This document shows positions 55,392-64,000 of a stretch of DNA of 64,000 nucleotides, piece by piece. Made by a program: the position numbers and the translations under genes. The notes beneath the pieces were generated by a model, which did not search any database, was not told where the DNA came from, and was given only the letters and a program-made list of their open reading frames with translations. Where the stretch lies: NCBI RefSeq assembly GCF_900103215.1, contig NZ_FNGV01000019.1, positions 31,808-95,807 of the forward strand. The letters are read 5' to 3'. Source of the DNA: Kriegella aquimaris (GTDB lineage Bacteria; Bacteroidota; Bacteroidia; Flavobacteriales; Flavobacteriaceae). Numbering within the stretch: the first letter of the stretch is position 1; each line of letters opens with the position of its first letter.

Positions 55392-57722
55392 ATGGGACTT
55401 TTACAGCATTTTTTTTCGTTGATTTTGATTACCGTTACTTGCTCATTTGCTGCGGCACAGCAGACAGATATAGTTAAGAATGTAGCCGAATTTGAAGAAA
55501 GGCTTAAAACGGTACAACCTGGTGATAACATTGTACTTGCAAATGGTTCATGGATGGATACAGAACTTTTATTTGAAGCCAGTGGAACAGCTGAGAAACC
55601 CATCACCCTTACCGTTGAAGAAAAAGGAAAAGTAATTCTTGAAGGTGCTTCCAATCTAAGAATTGCAGGAGACCATTTAATAGTCAAAGGTTTGGTCTTT
55701 AAAAACGGCTATACCCCTACAAACGCTGTTATTTCTTTTAGAAAAAGTAGAGATAAAATGGCTAATCATAGTCGCTTAACGGAATGTGTTATTGATAATT
55801 TTAATAACCCTGAACGTCAAGTGCAGGATTATTGGATAACTATATATGGTAAAAATAACCGCATAGACCATAATCATATTTCTGGAAAAAAGAACCTAGG
55901 TGTTACCATGATCGTTGGTTTAGATACGGAAGAAAGTAGAGCCAATAATCATCAAATAGATCACAACTATTTCGGACCGCGACCAACCTATGGAAATAAT
56001 GGCGGGGAAACTTTAAGAATCGGAACCAGTCATCATGCCTTAGAAAATTCCAATACGATAGTTGAGTCTAATTATTTTGATAGAACCAATGGTGAGCACG
56101 AAATTATTTCCAACAAATCTTGTCAAAACACCTTTAAGTATAATACATTTTTTGAGTGTACAGGAACATTGACCATGCGTCATGGAAATGAAACCTTAGT
56201 TGATGGTAATGTATTTATTGGTAATGGAAAACCAAGTACAGGTGGTGTTCGTGTAATTAATGAAACACAAACGGTTATTAACAATTACCATATTGGCTTA
56301 AAAGGATATCGTTTTAGGGGGGCATTTGTTATGATGAACGGAGTTCCGGATTCGCCACCAAATAGATATGTACCGGTTATTGATTCTAAAGTGAATAACA
56401 ATACGTTTGTAAATTGCGATAATATCCTTTTTGGAGCAGGTAGTGATGCAGAAAGAAGTCAAGCCCCTAGAACTTCAGAATTTTCAGAGAATATTATCTA
56501 TAACGATAACAAGAAGAACATCTTTACTATTGATGATGATATTAGCGGAATCACTTTTAAGAATAATATTTTAGGTGAAAATTCAGAGACTAGCATTAAG
56601 CCTGGTTTTATAAATGCAGATATTAAATTAGTAAAGAATACACAAGGTTTCCTAATACCTACTTCAAAGAAAATAAAAACGAAGGTTGTTATAAGTTCGA
56701 AAATTGCAACTAAAGAAAATACGGGAACAACCTGGTATTCCAAGGCAGATAATATTATTGCCTTAAATTCGGGAAAAACCATCAAAGTAGAAACTGGTAT
56801 CAATACGTTATATGAAATCGTAAAAAAATCGGAGGCAGGAGACATTATTGAGCTAGAAGAAGGTGGAACATACTTATTGACCAAAGCAGTTAAAATAAGC
56901 CATCCGCTTACATTTAAAACGGTTGGCAAAGAAAAGGCAACTGTTTTATTCGAAAGAATGATGGCATTTGAAATCCAAGATGGTGGCAGTCTATCTTTGG
57001 AGAATATAACTTTTGATGGAGCCAAGGCTCCAGATTATGCAGGGAATTCAGTAATCAGCACGAGCAAAAATTCGATGTTGGATAATTACAAATTGTTTAT
57101 TGATAAATGTGAGTTTAAAGATCTGGTGGTAAATCATTCTTTTGATGTGCTGAGGGTTTCTAAAGGCACATTTGCAGATACCATCAGTATTCAAAATTCG
57201 ACCTTTAAAAAAATCACAGGTAGCATTGCCGCATTAGATAAGGAAACTGATGATATTGGAGCTTACAATGTAGAATACTTCATAATGAAAAATAATGCAA
57301 TTACCGAACTACAAGGTGCAGCATTGAGATTATATAGAGGAGGAAAAGACGAAAGTACGTTTGGACCATTTTTAGAAATAGATCATAACGTATTTGATAA
57401 TGTAGGTTCCGGTCAAAAAAACAAATACGATGCGGCCATATCATTATATGGCGTACAAGAAATCGATATCAAGAACAACATTTTTAATGACAGTAAGGCC
57501 ATTAACATACATTTGGTCGTTGGCGAACCTATTGTCAACATACGCAATAATGACTTTAGCAATTCGGAAAAACTGGAAGTGACCGGCGACCAGAAATATA
57601 CGGTCGAAAACCATTGGTATCTGGCACCGAAATTTTCAGGCGATTCCTATTCGTTAAATGAGGATTCCCCATTAAAAGGAAAAGGCACCGACGGAACCGA
57701 CTTGGGGATATTAAAAAGATAG
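55392..57722 (+). CDS. PL6 alginate lyase, two-domain, secreted
   Basis: This 776-residue protein has a Sec signal (FFSLILITVTCSFAAAQQ), probably not a lipoprotein, unlike the other two PL6 copies. The catalytic helix contains YFGPRPTYGNNGGETLRIG, EIISNKSCQN with Lys242 and LTMRHGNE with Arg263 (spacing 21). The second beta-helix domain (about 480-776) resembles that of 52811 (SKGTFADTI, LYRGGKDESTFGPFL). It is transcribed from its own operator-controlled promoter. Confidence 0.93.
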   Translation: MGLLQHFFSLILITVTCSFAAAQQTDIVKNVAEFEERLKTVQPGDNIVLANGSWMDTELLFEASGTAEKPITLTVEEKGKVILEGASNLRIAGDHLIVKGLVFKNGYTPTNAVISFRKSRDKMANHSRLTECVIDNFNNPERQVQDYWITIYGKNNRIDHNHISGKKNLGVTMIVGLDTEESRANNHQIDHNYFGPRPTYGNNGGETLRIGTSHHALENSNTIVESNYFDRTNGEHEIISNKSCQNTFKYNTFFECTGTLTMRHGNETLVDGNVFIGNGKPSTGGVRVINETQTVINNYHIGLKGYRFRGAFVMMNGVPDSPPNRYVPVIDSKVNNNTFVNCDNILFGAGSDAERSQAPRTSEFSENIIYNDNKKNIFTIDDDISGITFKNNILGENSETSIKPGFINADIKLVKNTQGFLIPTSKKIKTKVVISSKIATKENTGTTWYSKADNIIALNSGKTIKVETGINTLYEIVKKSEAGDIIELEEGGTYLLTKAVKISHPLTFKTVGKEKATVLFERMMAFEIQDGGSLSLENITFDGAKAPDYAGNSVISTSKNSMLDNYKLFIDKCEFKDLVVNHSFDVLRVSKGTFADTISIQNSTFKKITGSIAALDKETDDIGAYNVEYFIMKNNAITELQGAALRLYRGGKDESTFGPFLEIDHNVFDNVGSGQKNKYDAAISLYGVQEIDIKNNIFNDSKAINIHLVVGEPIVNIRNNDFSNSEKLEVTGDQKYTVENHWYLAPKFSGDSYSLNEDSPLKGKGTDGTDLGILKR

Positions 57723-57951
57723 TCCTATAAAAAACTGATACCCTTCTAGCAAGATTATTTATTAAGGTAAGTGAATAACTTAATAATGGAGCAAGGCTAT
57801 GACTACAGTGCAGAAATAAAAAGCGCAGAATTCGTTTTTCAAATCAGGTAACAATTGTCAAATTAACAGGTCTGCTAACGATTTGTTATCGGCTAGTTAA
57901 AAAATCCACAATAAAATTTCGAAATTATTTTTATTTAAGACTTTAATAACA
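57723..57951. other. Intergenic stretch before the susC promoter
   Basis: No gene or clear hairpin terminator is seen between the PL6 stop and the operator array. Short ATG-initiated frames (e.g. from 57786) end within a few dozen codons without similarity. Confidence 0.4.
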
Positions 57952-57994
57952 TATATTTGGTAAACCAATTTGGTTAACCAATATGGTTTTCCAA
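57952..57994 (+). promoter_or_regulatory. Promoter with triple operator array ahead of the alginate susCD pair
   Basis: The -7 element TATATTTG lies at 57952-57959. Operators: TTGGTAAACCAA (57957-57968), TTGGTTAACCAA (57970-57981, a perfect palindrome) and the weaker ATGGTTTTCCAA (57983-57994). All are at 13-bp pitch, and the first overlaps the -7 as at the two other promoters. The transcript would carry a leader of about 340 nt before the susC start. Confidence 0.82.
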
Positions 57995-58065
57995 TTGTTG
58001 ACGACTCAAATTAGATTTTAATTTATTAGAAAGCACCACATGAGATAAATAAATGAAGAGCAAAA

Positions 58066-58096
58066 AAAAGGACGGGTGCACACCCATCCTCTTTAA
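58066..58096 (+). promoter_or_regulatory. Hairpin in the susC leader
   Basis: GGACGGG (58070-58076) pairs with CCCATCC (58083-58089) with one mismatch, loop TGCACA, flanked by A-rich and CTTT sequence that extends the pairing. It lies about 115 nt into the predicted leader and could be an attenuator or a weak terminator. The rest of the leader to 58311 shows only a small GTGAT/ATCAC stem near 58233-58249. Confidence 0.45.
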
Positions 58097-58311
58097 AGAG
58101 ATTACTCCATTCTGAAGGGAAGTAATACAAAAGACATGCACATAGTAACTAGCTACACGCCTTCTGCAAAAGTATAAAAATTCATTGATTTTTAAAGAGG
58201 TCTGCGTGAGTTGGTAAATTAAAAAAAACCGGTGATCATAAACATCACATAGGGTGTATCGATTCCCCTGCGGTACCTATCGCTTTAATACTAACTTAAT
58301 AAGAATCACAA

Positions 58312-61300
58312 ATGAATTTTAAAACGAAACTAGCTTTAATCACACTGTTGTTCATCAACGGTTTACAGATGATGGCACAAGACGGTATTACCTTGACGGG
58401 TATAGTCGTAGATGTCGAAAAAGTGCCCGTTCCCGGGGTAAATGTCATTATAGTCGGCACCACTACGGGTACGGCGACAGACTTTGACGGAAACTATACA
58501 ATACAAGTAAACAATGGAGACGTACTACAGTTCTCCTATATCGGGTTCATTACCCAGAATATTCCTTTTGAAGGGCAATCCTCTTTAAACGTCACGTTAC
58601 AGGAAGATGCCGCACTGCTAGACGAAGTAGTAGTCGTTGGTTACGGTACACGTAAAAAATCACATCTTACAGGCGCTGTAGCAAAAGTAAAAGGTGATGA
58701 TATTGCCGGTATACAGGCTACACGTGTTGACGATGCTTTAGCAGGTAAATTACCCGGTGTTTTAATTCAAAACCAAAGTGGTGCGCCTGGTGCCGATCCA
58801 AAGATTCAGATTAGGGCAGCTTCGTCTATTACAGGAAATTCAGATCCACTCATTGTTGTTGATGGCTACCCTATTTCAGGTAGTTTGGCTACCGTCAATC
58901 CAAACGATATTGAAAGCTTAGAAGTTTTAAAAGATGCGGCTTCCGCTGCCATTTATGGTTCTAGAGGAGCAAACGGTGTTATTTTGGTAACTTCTAAAAA
59001 GGGTAAAGCAGGTAAGACTAAATTTAGTTACAATGCTTACACGAGTTTTTCAAATAAGTATGTAGACAATATAAAAATGACAGCTAGCGAATTTGCAGAT
59101 TACGCTGATGCTTCAATTGCAAGTGGCAAGTGGGATGTCTCTGAACTTGAGGCAGCTGCCCCGGGATACACGCAGTTTAAGATAGATGCCTATAGAAATG
59201 CACCGGATGTTGTTGCTAGAGAAGATTATCTTTTTGGAACAGGTTCTACACAAAGCCATGACTTTAGTATGAGTGGAGGTAGTGAAGATTCGAACTTCTT
59301 TGCATCAATGGGTTATCAGAATACCGATGGTGTTGTAGTAAAGCAAGGATATGAAAGGCTCAATGCGCGTTTAAGTGCGGATACTAAATTTGGTGAAAAG
59401 TTCAAGGCAGGAATAAGTTTTAATGGATTTGCATCGGATAGATCTGATTTCGAAGGTAGCCTGAGAGACACAAATAGACAGTATGATATTAGTCCGATTT
59501 ACCATACACCTGCGTCTATTGCATTTGTTCAAGCATTGGAAGCGCAACATCAAGCTTTGGGTTATACGGTTAATAGAAGTGGGGGTGTAAGTGGTTATAG
59601 GGCATTTGATACTAGGGCCGTAAATGGAGATCTTCCAGACCTGTTCCCTGCTAGCATCTATGATTTACAGCCAGGTGATCCAGCATGGGACTGGCACTAT
59701 GGAAGAGATGGCAATGGTATTGGAGGGTCAGGTAACCCAGGGACTGCCAGTATTCTTGAGAACAGATCAAATACCGAAAAAACATATTTTGCTAATATTA
59801 GCTCCTATTTGTCATATGCTATTGCAGAGGGTTTAACCTTAAAAACTGTTTTGGGTGGAGATTATAGGGCTACTCAATTCAAACAACACGCATTAATAAC
59901 TGGTGACGGTGGTGGCGAATTAAAAGATACATATTTGGATCAACAGGACGTTCAAACAAAGTCTATATTAAGTGTAACTACTTTAGACTATAATACCGTG
60001 TTGAATGATAAGCATGATATATCTGCGGTAATTGGGGTAGAATACCAAAAGAATCACCTTCTAGGAACTTCGATACAAGGTAATAATGTGGAACAACGTT
60101 TCGGAGAACCACTAAATTATGCATTTATATCAAACGAAAATACTATAGTAACAGAAAGAAATGAAACCATTCATAGGCAGAGTATTTTCGGAAGAATTGC
60201 TTATGCCTATGACGATCGTTACTTAATTTCCGCTTCTTTAAGAAGGGATGGCGATTCTCGTTTTGGCGCTAATAATAAACATGAAATGTTTCCAGCAGTT
60301 TCATTGGGTTGGAATATACATAACGAAGCATTTTTCAACAATGATGGCTTTATTAGCAAATTTAAGCCAAGAGTTAGTTACGGATCTTTAGGTACTACTT
60401 CTAATTTAGGAGCTTATAATGCATTAAGTTTTGCAAATCCTGCAACGACACCATTAGGGAGTGCATTTCTTATTCCAGCAGATACTTCAAATCCAGATTT
60501 AACCTGGCAAACAAATACGGAGACGAACTATGGTATTGATTTAGGTTTTGTAAACAATCGTTTCACCTTGGGTGTAGATTATTACACGTCTGATATTGAA
60601 AATATTTTAATTGACCTAAGTGTTTCTGAAGTATTAGGAAGAAGTTCCATTAGAGTTAATTCTGGGGATGTAAAAAGTTCTGGTATGGAGTTTGAAATGA
60701 CTGCAGGAATCGTAAGAAACGATAATTTCAATTGGAGTTTGGGCGCAAACTTGTCTACTGTTAATACAGAAATTACAGATTTAGGTCCTTTAACCCAATT
60801 ACCAGATCAAATTTATGGTACTTCTGGTAGAGGTGCTGTCTATAGAAATTACGTAGGTGGAGAGATAGGTGAATTATGGGGCCTGCAAACCACAGGATGG
60901 GTTGAAGAGAAACATATGATAAACCCTACCGATGTAATTGGTGCGTCTAGTGGAGAAGTGTATGTAGTTGATCAGAATGGTGATGGTAAAATTGACGCGA
61001 CAAAAACAGTTGAAGATGGTGGGGATTTAGTGAAATTAGGAACAAATACACCTGATTTTTACTGGGGTCTTAATAGTAATATGACCTATAAAAATTTAGA
61101 CCTTTCTTTCCAATTACAAGGTTCTCATGGAGCAGTGCTTTACAATGTTGATCCACTTTATTACGGTTCAAATTGGGGCGGTAGATTGCGTGGTAGTTTT
61201 GATGCTGATGGTGATGGTATTGAAGATGCAACTGGAAAACATTATACCAGAGCTAGAGATCAAACAGACGCTACTGTACAAGATGCCGGTTATGTTGCCT

Positions 61301-61548
61301 TAAGAAACCTAACGCTCGGTTATACATTTGACCAAGACCTTATGAGCAAAATTGGTTTAAATTCTATTAGAATATATGCTGCAGCCACCAATTTATTATA
61401 TTTCGTTGGTGATGATTATACGTCTTATAATCCAGAAGGTATAGATAGTTCAAACCCTGGCTATGGAGGACCAATTACTTCTGGGCATCAAGAAGGTGCA
61501 TATCCAGTGTTAAGAACTTTTACTTTAGGTTTAAACGTTAACTTTTAA
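58312..61548 (+). CDS. SusC-like TonB-dependent receptor without STN domain (alginate locus)
   Basis: This 1078-residue protein has a signal peptide (LALITLLFINGLQMMAQ). It goes straight into the CarboxypepD_reg-like domain (about 25-100; GITLTGIVVDVEKVPVPGVNV), then TonB-box-like DEVVVVGYG, plug (ADPKIQIRAASSI; YGSRGANGVILVTS) and barrel ending in LNVNF. Lack of an STN domain fits control by a GntR repressor rather than FecI/FecR. It should import unsaturated alginate oligosaccharides. Codon use is strongly AT-rich (many TTA, AGA). Confidence 0.95.
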   Translation: MNFKTKLALITLLFINGLQMMAQDGITLTGIVVDVEKVPVPGVNVIIVGTTTGTATDFDGNYTIQVNNGDVLQFSYIGFITQNIPFEGQSSLNVTLQEDAALLDEVVVVGYGTRKKSHLTGAVAKVKGDDIAGIQATRVDDALAGKLPGVLIQNQSGAPGADPKIQIRAASSITGNSDPLIVVDGYPISGSLATVNPNDIESLEVLKDAASAAIYGSRGANGVILVTSKKGKAGKTKFSYNAYTSFSNKYVDNIKMTASEFADYADASIASGKWDVSELEAAAPGYTQFKIDAYRNAPDVVAREDYLFGTGSTQSHDFSMSGGSEDSNFFASMGYQNTDGVVVKQGYERLNARLSADTKFGEKFKAGISFNGFASDRSDFEGSLRDTNRQYDISPIYHTPASIAFVQALEAQHQALGYTVNRSGGVSGYRAFDTRAVNGDLPDLFPASIYDLQPGDPAWDWHYGRDGNGIGGSGNPGTASILENRSNTEKTYFANISSYLSYAIAEGLTLKTVLGGDYRATQFKQHALITGDGGGELKDTYLDQQDVQTKSILSVTTLDYNTVLNDKHDISAVIGVEYQKNHLLGTSIQGNNVEQRFGEPLNYAFISNENTIVTERNETIHRQSIFGRIAYAYDDRYLISASLRRDGDSRFGANNKHEMFPAVSLGWNIHNEAFFNNDGFISKFKPRVSYGSLGTTSNLGAYNALSFANPATTPLGSAFLIPADTSNPDLTWQTNTETNYGIDLGFVNNRFTLGVDYYTSDIENILIDLSVSEVLGRSSIRVNSGDVKSSGMEFEMTAGIVRNDNFNWSLGANLSTVNTEITDLGPLTQLPDQIYGTSGRGAVYRNYVGGEIGELWGLQTTGWVEEKHMINPTDVIGASSGEVYVVDQNGDGKIDATKTVEDGGDLVKLGTNTPDFYWGLNSNMTYKNLDLSFQLQGSHGAVLYNVDPLYYGSNWGGRLRGSFDADGDGIEDATGKHYTRARDQTDATVQDAGYVALRNLTLGYTFDQDLMSKIGLNSIRIYAAATNLLYFVGDDYTSYNPEGIDSSNPGYGGPITSGHQEGAYPVLRTFTLGLNVNF

Positions 61549-61550
61549 TA

Positions 61551-62927
61551 ATGAAAAAAATAATGAAAAAAATATTAATAGTAATGGTTTCAATGTTGTT
61601 TATAACAGCATGTTCCACAGAGCTAGACCAGGTACCACCTAATCAAGTGGATGCAGATAATATAAGTGATTATGAACCTGTACTAGTTGCAGCGTATTCC
61701 TATCATTATGATGCAATACATACAATGCCGGTATTAGGCGATTTTAGATCAGATGACTGTTTGTTTGACGAAACACCATATACAGATTTTGCCGATTTTT
61801 CTGGCAATAGTATAACTAGTAGTATGAACGCAGATTTTTTTAAGCCTTTTTACTCTAGTTTGTATCAATCGATATTAAGTGCTAATGATGTTATAATAAA
61901 CTCTACAGATGCTACGCAAGTAGGCGAAGCTCAATTTGTAAGAGCGTTGGCTTATTTTAAATTGGTACAAGTATTTGGTGATGTAACTGTTAATTTATTA
62001 GGAGCACCTACAGTTGAAGAGATTGCTGCTGCTGATCTTACGAGACAACCTAAAAATGAGGTATACACTAATATCATCATACCTGATCTACAAGCAGCAA
62101 AGAGTGCTTTAGGCGCTTCTAGTGCTGCAAATGCAGGTGGCAGGGCCACAAGTAATGCTGCACAGGGTTTATTAGGTAAAGTGTATGCAACCATGGGCAA
62201 CTATGCAGCTGCTGCAACAGAACTTGGAGCGGTTATAAACGGGGCTGCTGCTGCAGGCATTGCATTAGTACCAGATTATTCTATGATTTTTGGCAGTGAT
62301 AATAACTGGAATTCAGAAATTTTATTTGCAACGGCACAGTCATCTTCTGCAGTAATTCCTGGTGCTACTCGTACTGAAATTATTGGAAATTGGTACGCTG
62401 GAAAGAATACGAAAGCAGATGATGGTGCACCTCTATCCGCTGATTTAATCGCTGCTTTTGCTGCTAGTGCTGGAGATTTAAGAACGGCATTGACGCTTAA
62501 CGGTGAGACTGCTTCTGTAAAGTATGATTCTGGTTCTTACACTGATATGAATTGGATAGAATTAAGATTAACTGATGTTATAATGCTATATGCAGAGGCG
62601 TTGAACGAAACGACAAATTCAGGTGGTGGAGAATCTGCCTCTATTTTAGCATTATTAGATCCTATTAGAACTAGGGCAGGATTAGGTAGTTTAAGTGGCA
62701 CCGCATCTACTCAAGCAGAAGTTAGACAAGCTATTTTAGACGAAAGAAGATTAGAGTTTGCCTGTGAAGGGCTAAGATGGTTTGATTTGGTTCGCTTTGA
62801 TGCTGCTAGTCCTGGAATACTTGATGCCGAAATGGGAAAAACAATTAATAGTAGTTATCATGTATTCCCTGTACCAGTTACAGAAGTAACTTCATTTGAC
62901 GAAATAATACAAAACGAAGGGTATTAA
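61551..62927 (+). CDS. SusD/RagB-like surface glycan-binding lipoprotein (alginate locus)
   Basis: This 458-residue protein has a lipobox FITAC; the ATG at 61563 is an alternative start. It starts 2 bp after the susC stop. Conserved SusD features: QFVRALAYFKLVQVFGDV, AAQGLLGKVYATMGNYAAA (TPR), RRLEFACEGLRWFDLVRF and the NEGY end. It is short for the family and unusually Ala-rich in the middle. Partner of the preceding SusC for alginate oligosaccharide capture. Confidence 0.93.
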   Translation: MKKIMKKILIVMVSMLFITACSTELDQVPPNQVDADNISDYEPVLVAAYSYHYDAIHTMPVLGDFRSDDCLFDETPYTDFADFSGNSITSSMNADFFKPFYSSLYQSILSANDVIINSTDATQVGEAQFVRALAYFKLVQVFGDVTVNLLGAPTVEEIAAADLTRQPKNEVYTNIIIPDLQAAKSALGASSAANAGGRATSNAAQGLLGKVYATMGNYAAAATELGAVINGAAAAGIALVPDYSMIFGSDNNWNSEILFATAQSSSAVIPGATRTEIIGNWYAGKNTKADDGAPLSADLIAAFAASAGDLRTALTLNGETASVKYDSGSYTDMNWIELRLTDVIMLYAEALNETTNSGGGESASILALLDPIRTRAGLGSLSGTASTQAEVRQAILDERRLEFACEGLRWFDLVRFDAASPGILDAEMGKTINSSYHVFPVPVTEVTSFDEIIQNEGY

Positions 62928-63007
62928 TATTAGGTTTTAAAATGAAATTTATCACATCGGCAATTTGCCGATCGTAGCGAGCGAAATTGAGTTGTTGAGT
63001 TGTTGTA

Positions 63008-63040
63008 TTTACCGGTCTTGACCGGGCCGGTAAATTCTTT
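63008..63040 (+). terminator. Hairpin terminator after the susCD pair
   Basis: TTTACCGG (63008-63015) pairs perfectly with CCGGTAAA (63027-63034) and TTCTTTTG follows. An inner alternative stem CCGGTC/GACCGG (63012-63017 with 63020-63025) competes with it, so two folds are possible. Confidence 0.6.
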
Positions 63041-63123
63041 TGAATCGATCGGTATTTAACAAACGAAACTGAAATTCTTTGATAAGAGTTTATTTTTTCT
63101 CCAGGCCGTTTATTTTTCTAATT

Positions 63124-63148
63124 TTAACAGACCAATCCGGTCGACCAA
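63124..63148 (+). promoter_or_regulatory. Degenerate tandem operator ahead of the GntR regulator gene
   Basis: TTAACAGACCAA (63124-63135), a one-base spacer and CCGGTCGACCAA (63137-63148) copy the 12+1+12 geometry of the strong arrays while keeping only the right half-site ACCAA (both) and GGT (second). A near-consensus TATTTTTC lies just upstream at 63111-63118. This suggests weaker autoregulation. Confidence 0.5.
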
Positions 63149-63172
63149 TTTAAAAAAAGACCCCCTTAGCGT

Positions 63173-63880
63173 ATGAAATTAGAAGTTCTTACCAATAACG
63201 AAAATAAAGAGATCCAGAACGCCATTATCTCGAAAATCCGGGAACTGATAAACTATAAGAACCTTGAACCGGGCGACAAGTTGCCTTCCGAGCGCATGCT
63301 CGCCGAAAAGTTCGGGGTAAGCAGGAGCAATGTCCGCGAGGCCATCCAGAAACTGGAATTCTACGGATTGTTATTCTCCAAGCCCCAGAGCGGCACTTTC
63401 GTGGCCGAAATAGGGCAGATAGCCATGAACGGCATTATGGAGGATATCCTGCGCCTGGAGGAACCCGATTTCAAGTCCCTGGTGGAGACCCGTATTTTAC
63501 TGGAGCTCAAAACGGTCCGGTTGGCGGCACAGCGCAGGACCGGCGAAGATCTAGAAAAGATGGGGAAGGCCCTGGACGCATACAGCAAAAAGGTGCTCAA
63601 CGGGGAGGATGCCGTTCAGGAAGACCTGCTTTTCCACTTGGCAATTGCCAAGGCAAGCGGCAACAGCACGATAAATACATTGATGCTGATCATCACCCCC
63701 GAGATCATCACCAATTTCGAAAAGTATCACGTTTGCGATAAGGACCAGGCCCTGATCGGCATACAGGAGCATAAAGAAATTTTCGATGCCATCAAGGCAC
63801 AGAACACGCAACTGGCCAAGGAAAAAATGAAGGTCCATTTTAAAATGTTATATCAATACTGTTACAACATAACCGAATAA
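63173..63880 (+). CDS. GntR-family (FadR subfamily) transcriptional regulator, probable alginate repressor
   Basis: This 235-residue protein has an N-terminal winged helix-turn-helix (residues 12-80; EPGDKLPSERMLAEKFGVSRSNVREAIQKLE, SGTFVAE) and a C-terminal FCD all-helical ligand domain (about 95-225) with the metal-site pattern DLLFHLAIAKASGN and EHKEIFDAIKA (His). FCD domains bind small acids; in marine flavobacteria a GntR repressor responding to KDG controls alginate genes (established for Zobellia). FadR-type DNA sites (TGGTnnACCA) occur at three promoters here. The gene is clearly GC-richer than the susCD genes beside it. No gene is seen from 63881 to the end of the window. Confidence 0.92.
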   Translation: MKLEVLTNNENKEIQNAIISKIRELINYKNLEPGDKLPSERMLAEKFGVSRSNVREAIQKLEFYGLLFSKPQSGTFVAEIGQIAMNGIMEDILRLEEPDFKSLVETRILLELKTVRLAAQRRTGEDLEKMGKALDAYSKKVLNGEDAVQEDLLFHLAIAKASGNSTINTLMLIITPEIITNFEKYHVCDKDQALIGIQEHKEIFDAIKAQNTQLAKEKMKVHFKMLYQYCYNITE

Positions 63881-64000
63881 CGGGATCAAGGGAAAGATAA
63901 AATTGCACACTTTTATTTTTCTATGAACCAATGATCTGAAGGGAAACAATACTTGAAGGACTATAAAATTCCACTTTGTCCAAACGTTCGTTTGAACAGG

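Noticed and set aside
63981..63994. CAAACG/CGTTTG inverted repeat at the window end
   Set aside because: Short arms and no visible promoter or gene context before the sequence ends; cannot be interpreted.

Overview
The window looks like chromosomal DNA from a marine member of the Flavobacteriaceae (Bacteroidota). The evidence is three SusC/SusD-like outer-membrane glycan uptake pairs, two FecI/FecR sigma/anti-sigma pairs, promoters of the TAnnTTTG -7 type, AT-rich codon use, many lipoprotein signal peptides with small-residue-Cys lipoboxes, and a large alginate utilisation locus like those of algae-associated genera such as Zobellia and Maribacter. No rRNA, intact tRNA, CRISPR array or intact transposase was seen.

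Region 1 (1 to about 10.6 kb) is accessory DNA. It holds the 5' part of a DUF4172-type Fic gene with a repeat-rich promoter and a membrane-anchored pentapeptide-repeat protein. Then two 84-nt direct repeats, each ending in a tRNA-3'-end-like sequence and each followed by a hairpin terminator, bracket about 8 kb. Inside that block are an integrase remnant, an unrecognised 1123-residue protein, a DUF4062-NACHT-transmembrane NTPase, and a decayed AbiEii-type nucleotidyltransferase toxin gene. It reads as a worn mobile element carrying defence-type cargo. The NACHT gene and the 1123-residue gene form a candidate two-gene system.

Region 2 (10.7 to 36.9 kb) is a double polysaccharide utilisation locus with mirror symmetry. 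Leftward are fecR, susC, susD, an SGNH esterase and a GH28-like beta-helix protein. Rightward are fecR, susC, susD, a GH29 fucosidase, two SGNH esterases, a three-domain SGNH/alpha-beta-hydrolase/GH29 fusion, a DUF4886 protein and a GH88/GH105-like hydrolase. The two sigma-factor genes sit tail to tail at the centre. The enzyme set suggests an acetylated, fucose- and uronate-containing glycan. No sulfatase is present, which argues against sulfated fucan.

Region 3 (37.4 to 63.9 kb) is an alginate locus. It contains KDG kinase, two PL7 lyases, an SDR probably reducing DEH to KDG, an RbsD/FucU-type mutarotase, a D-mannonate dehydratase, a Gfo/Idh/MocA oxidoreductase, a sodium:solute symporter, a BspA-type LRR protein, a PQQ sugar dehydrogenase fused to cytochrome c, three PL6 lyases, an STN-less SusC/SusD pair and a FadR-type GntR regulator. 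Operator arrays built from 12-bp TTGGTwAACCAA-like palindromes at a strict 13-bp pitch overlap the -7 elements in front of the KDG kinase operon, the third PL6 gene and susC. A degenerate pair precedes the regulator gene itself. The simplest reading is one GntR repressor governing lyases, uptake and catabolism. Decay and reshuffling are also visible: a PL6 N-terminal stump, a PL6 copy with Met in place of the catalytic Lys, and a chimera of solute-binding-protein and SDR fragments.
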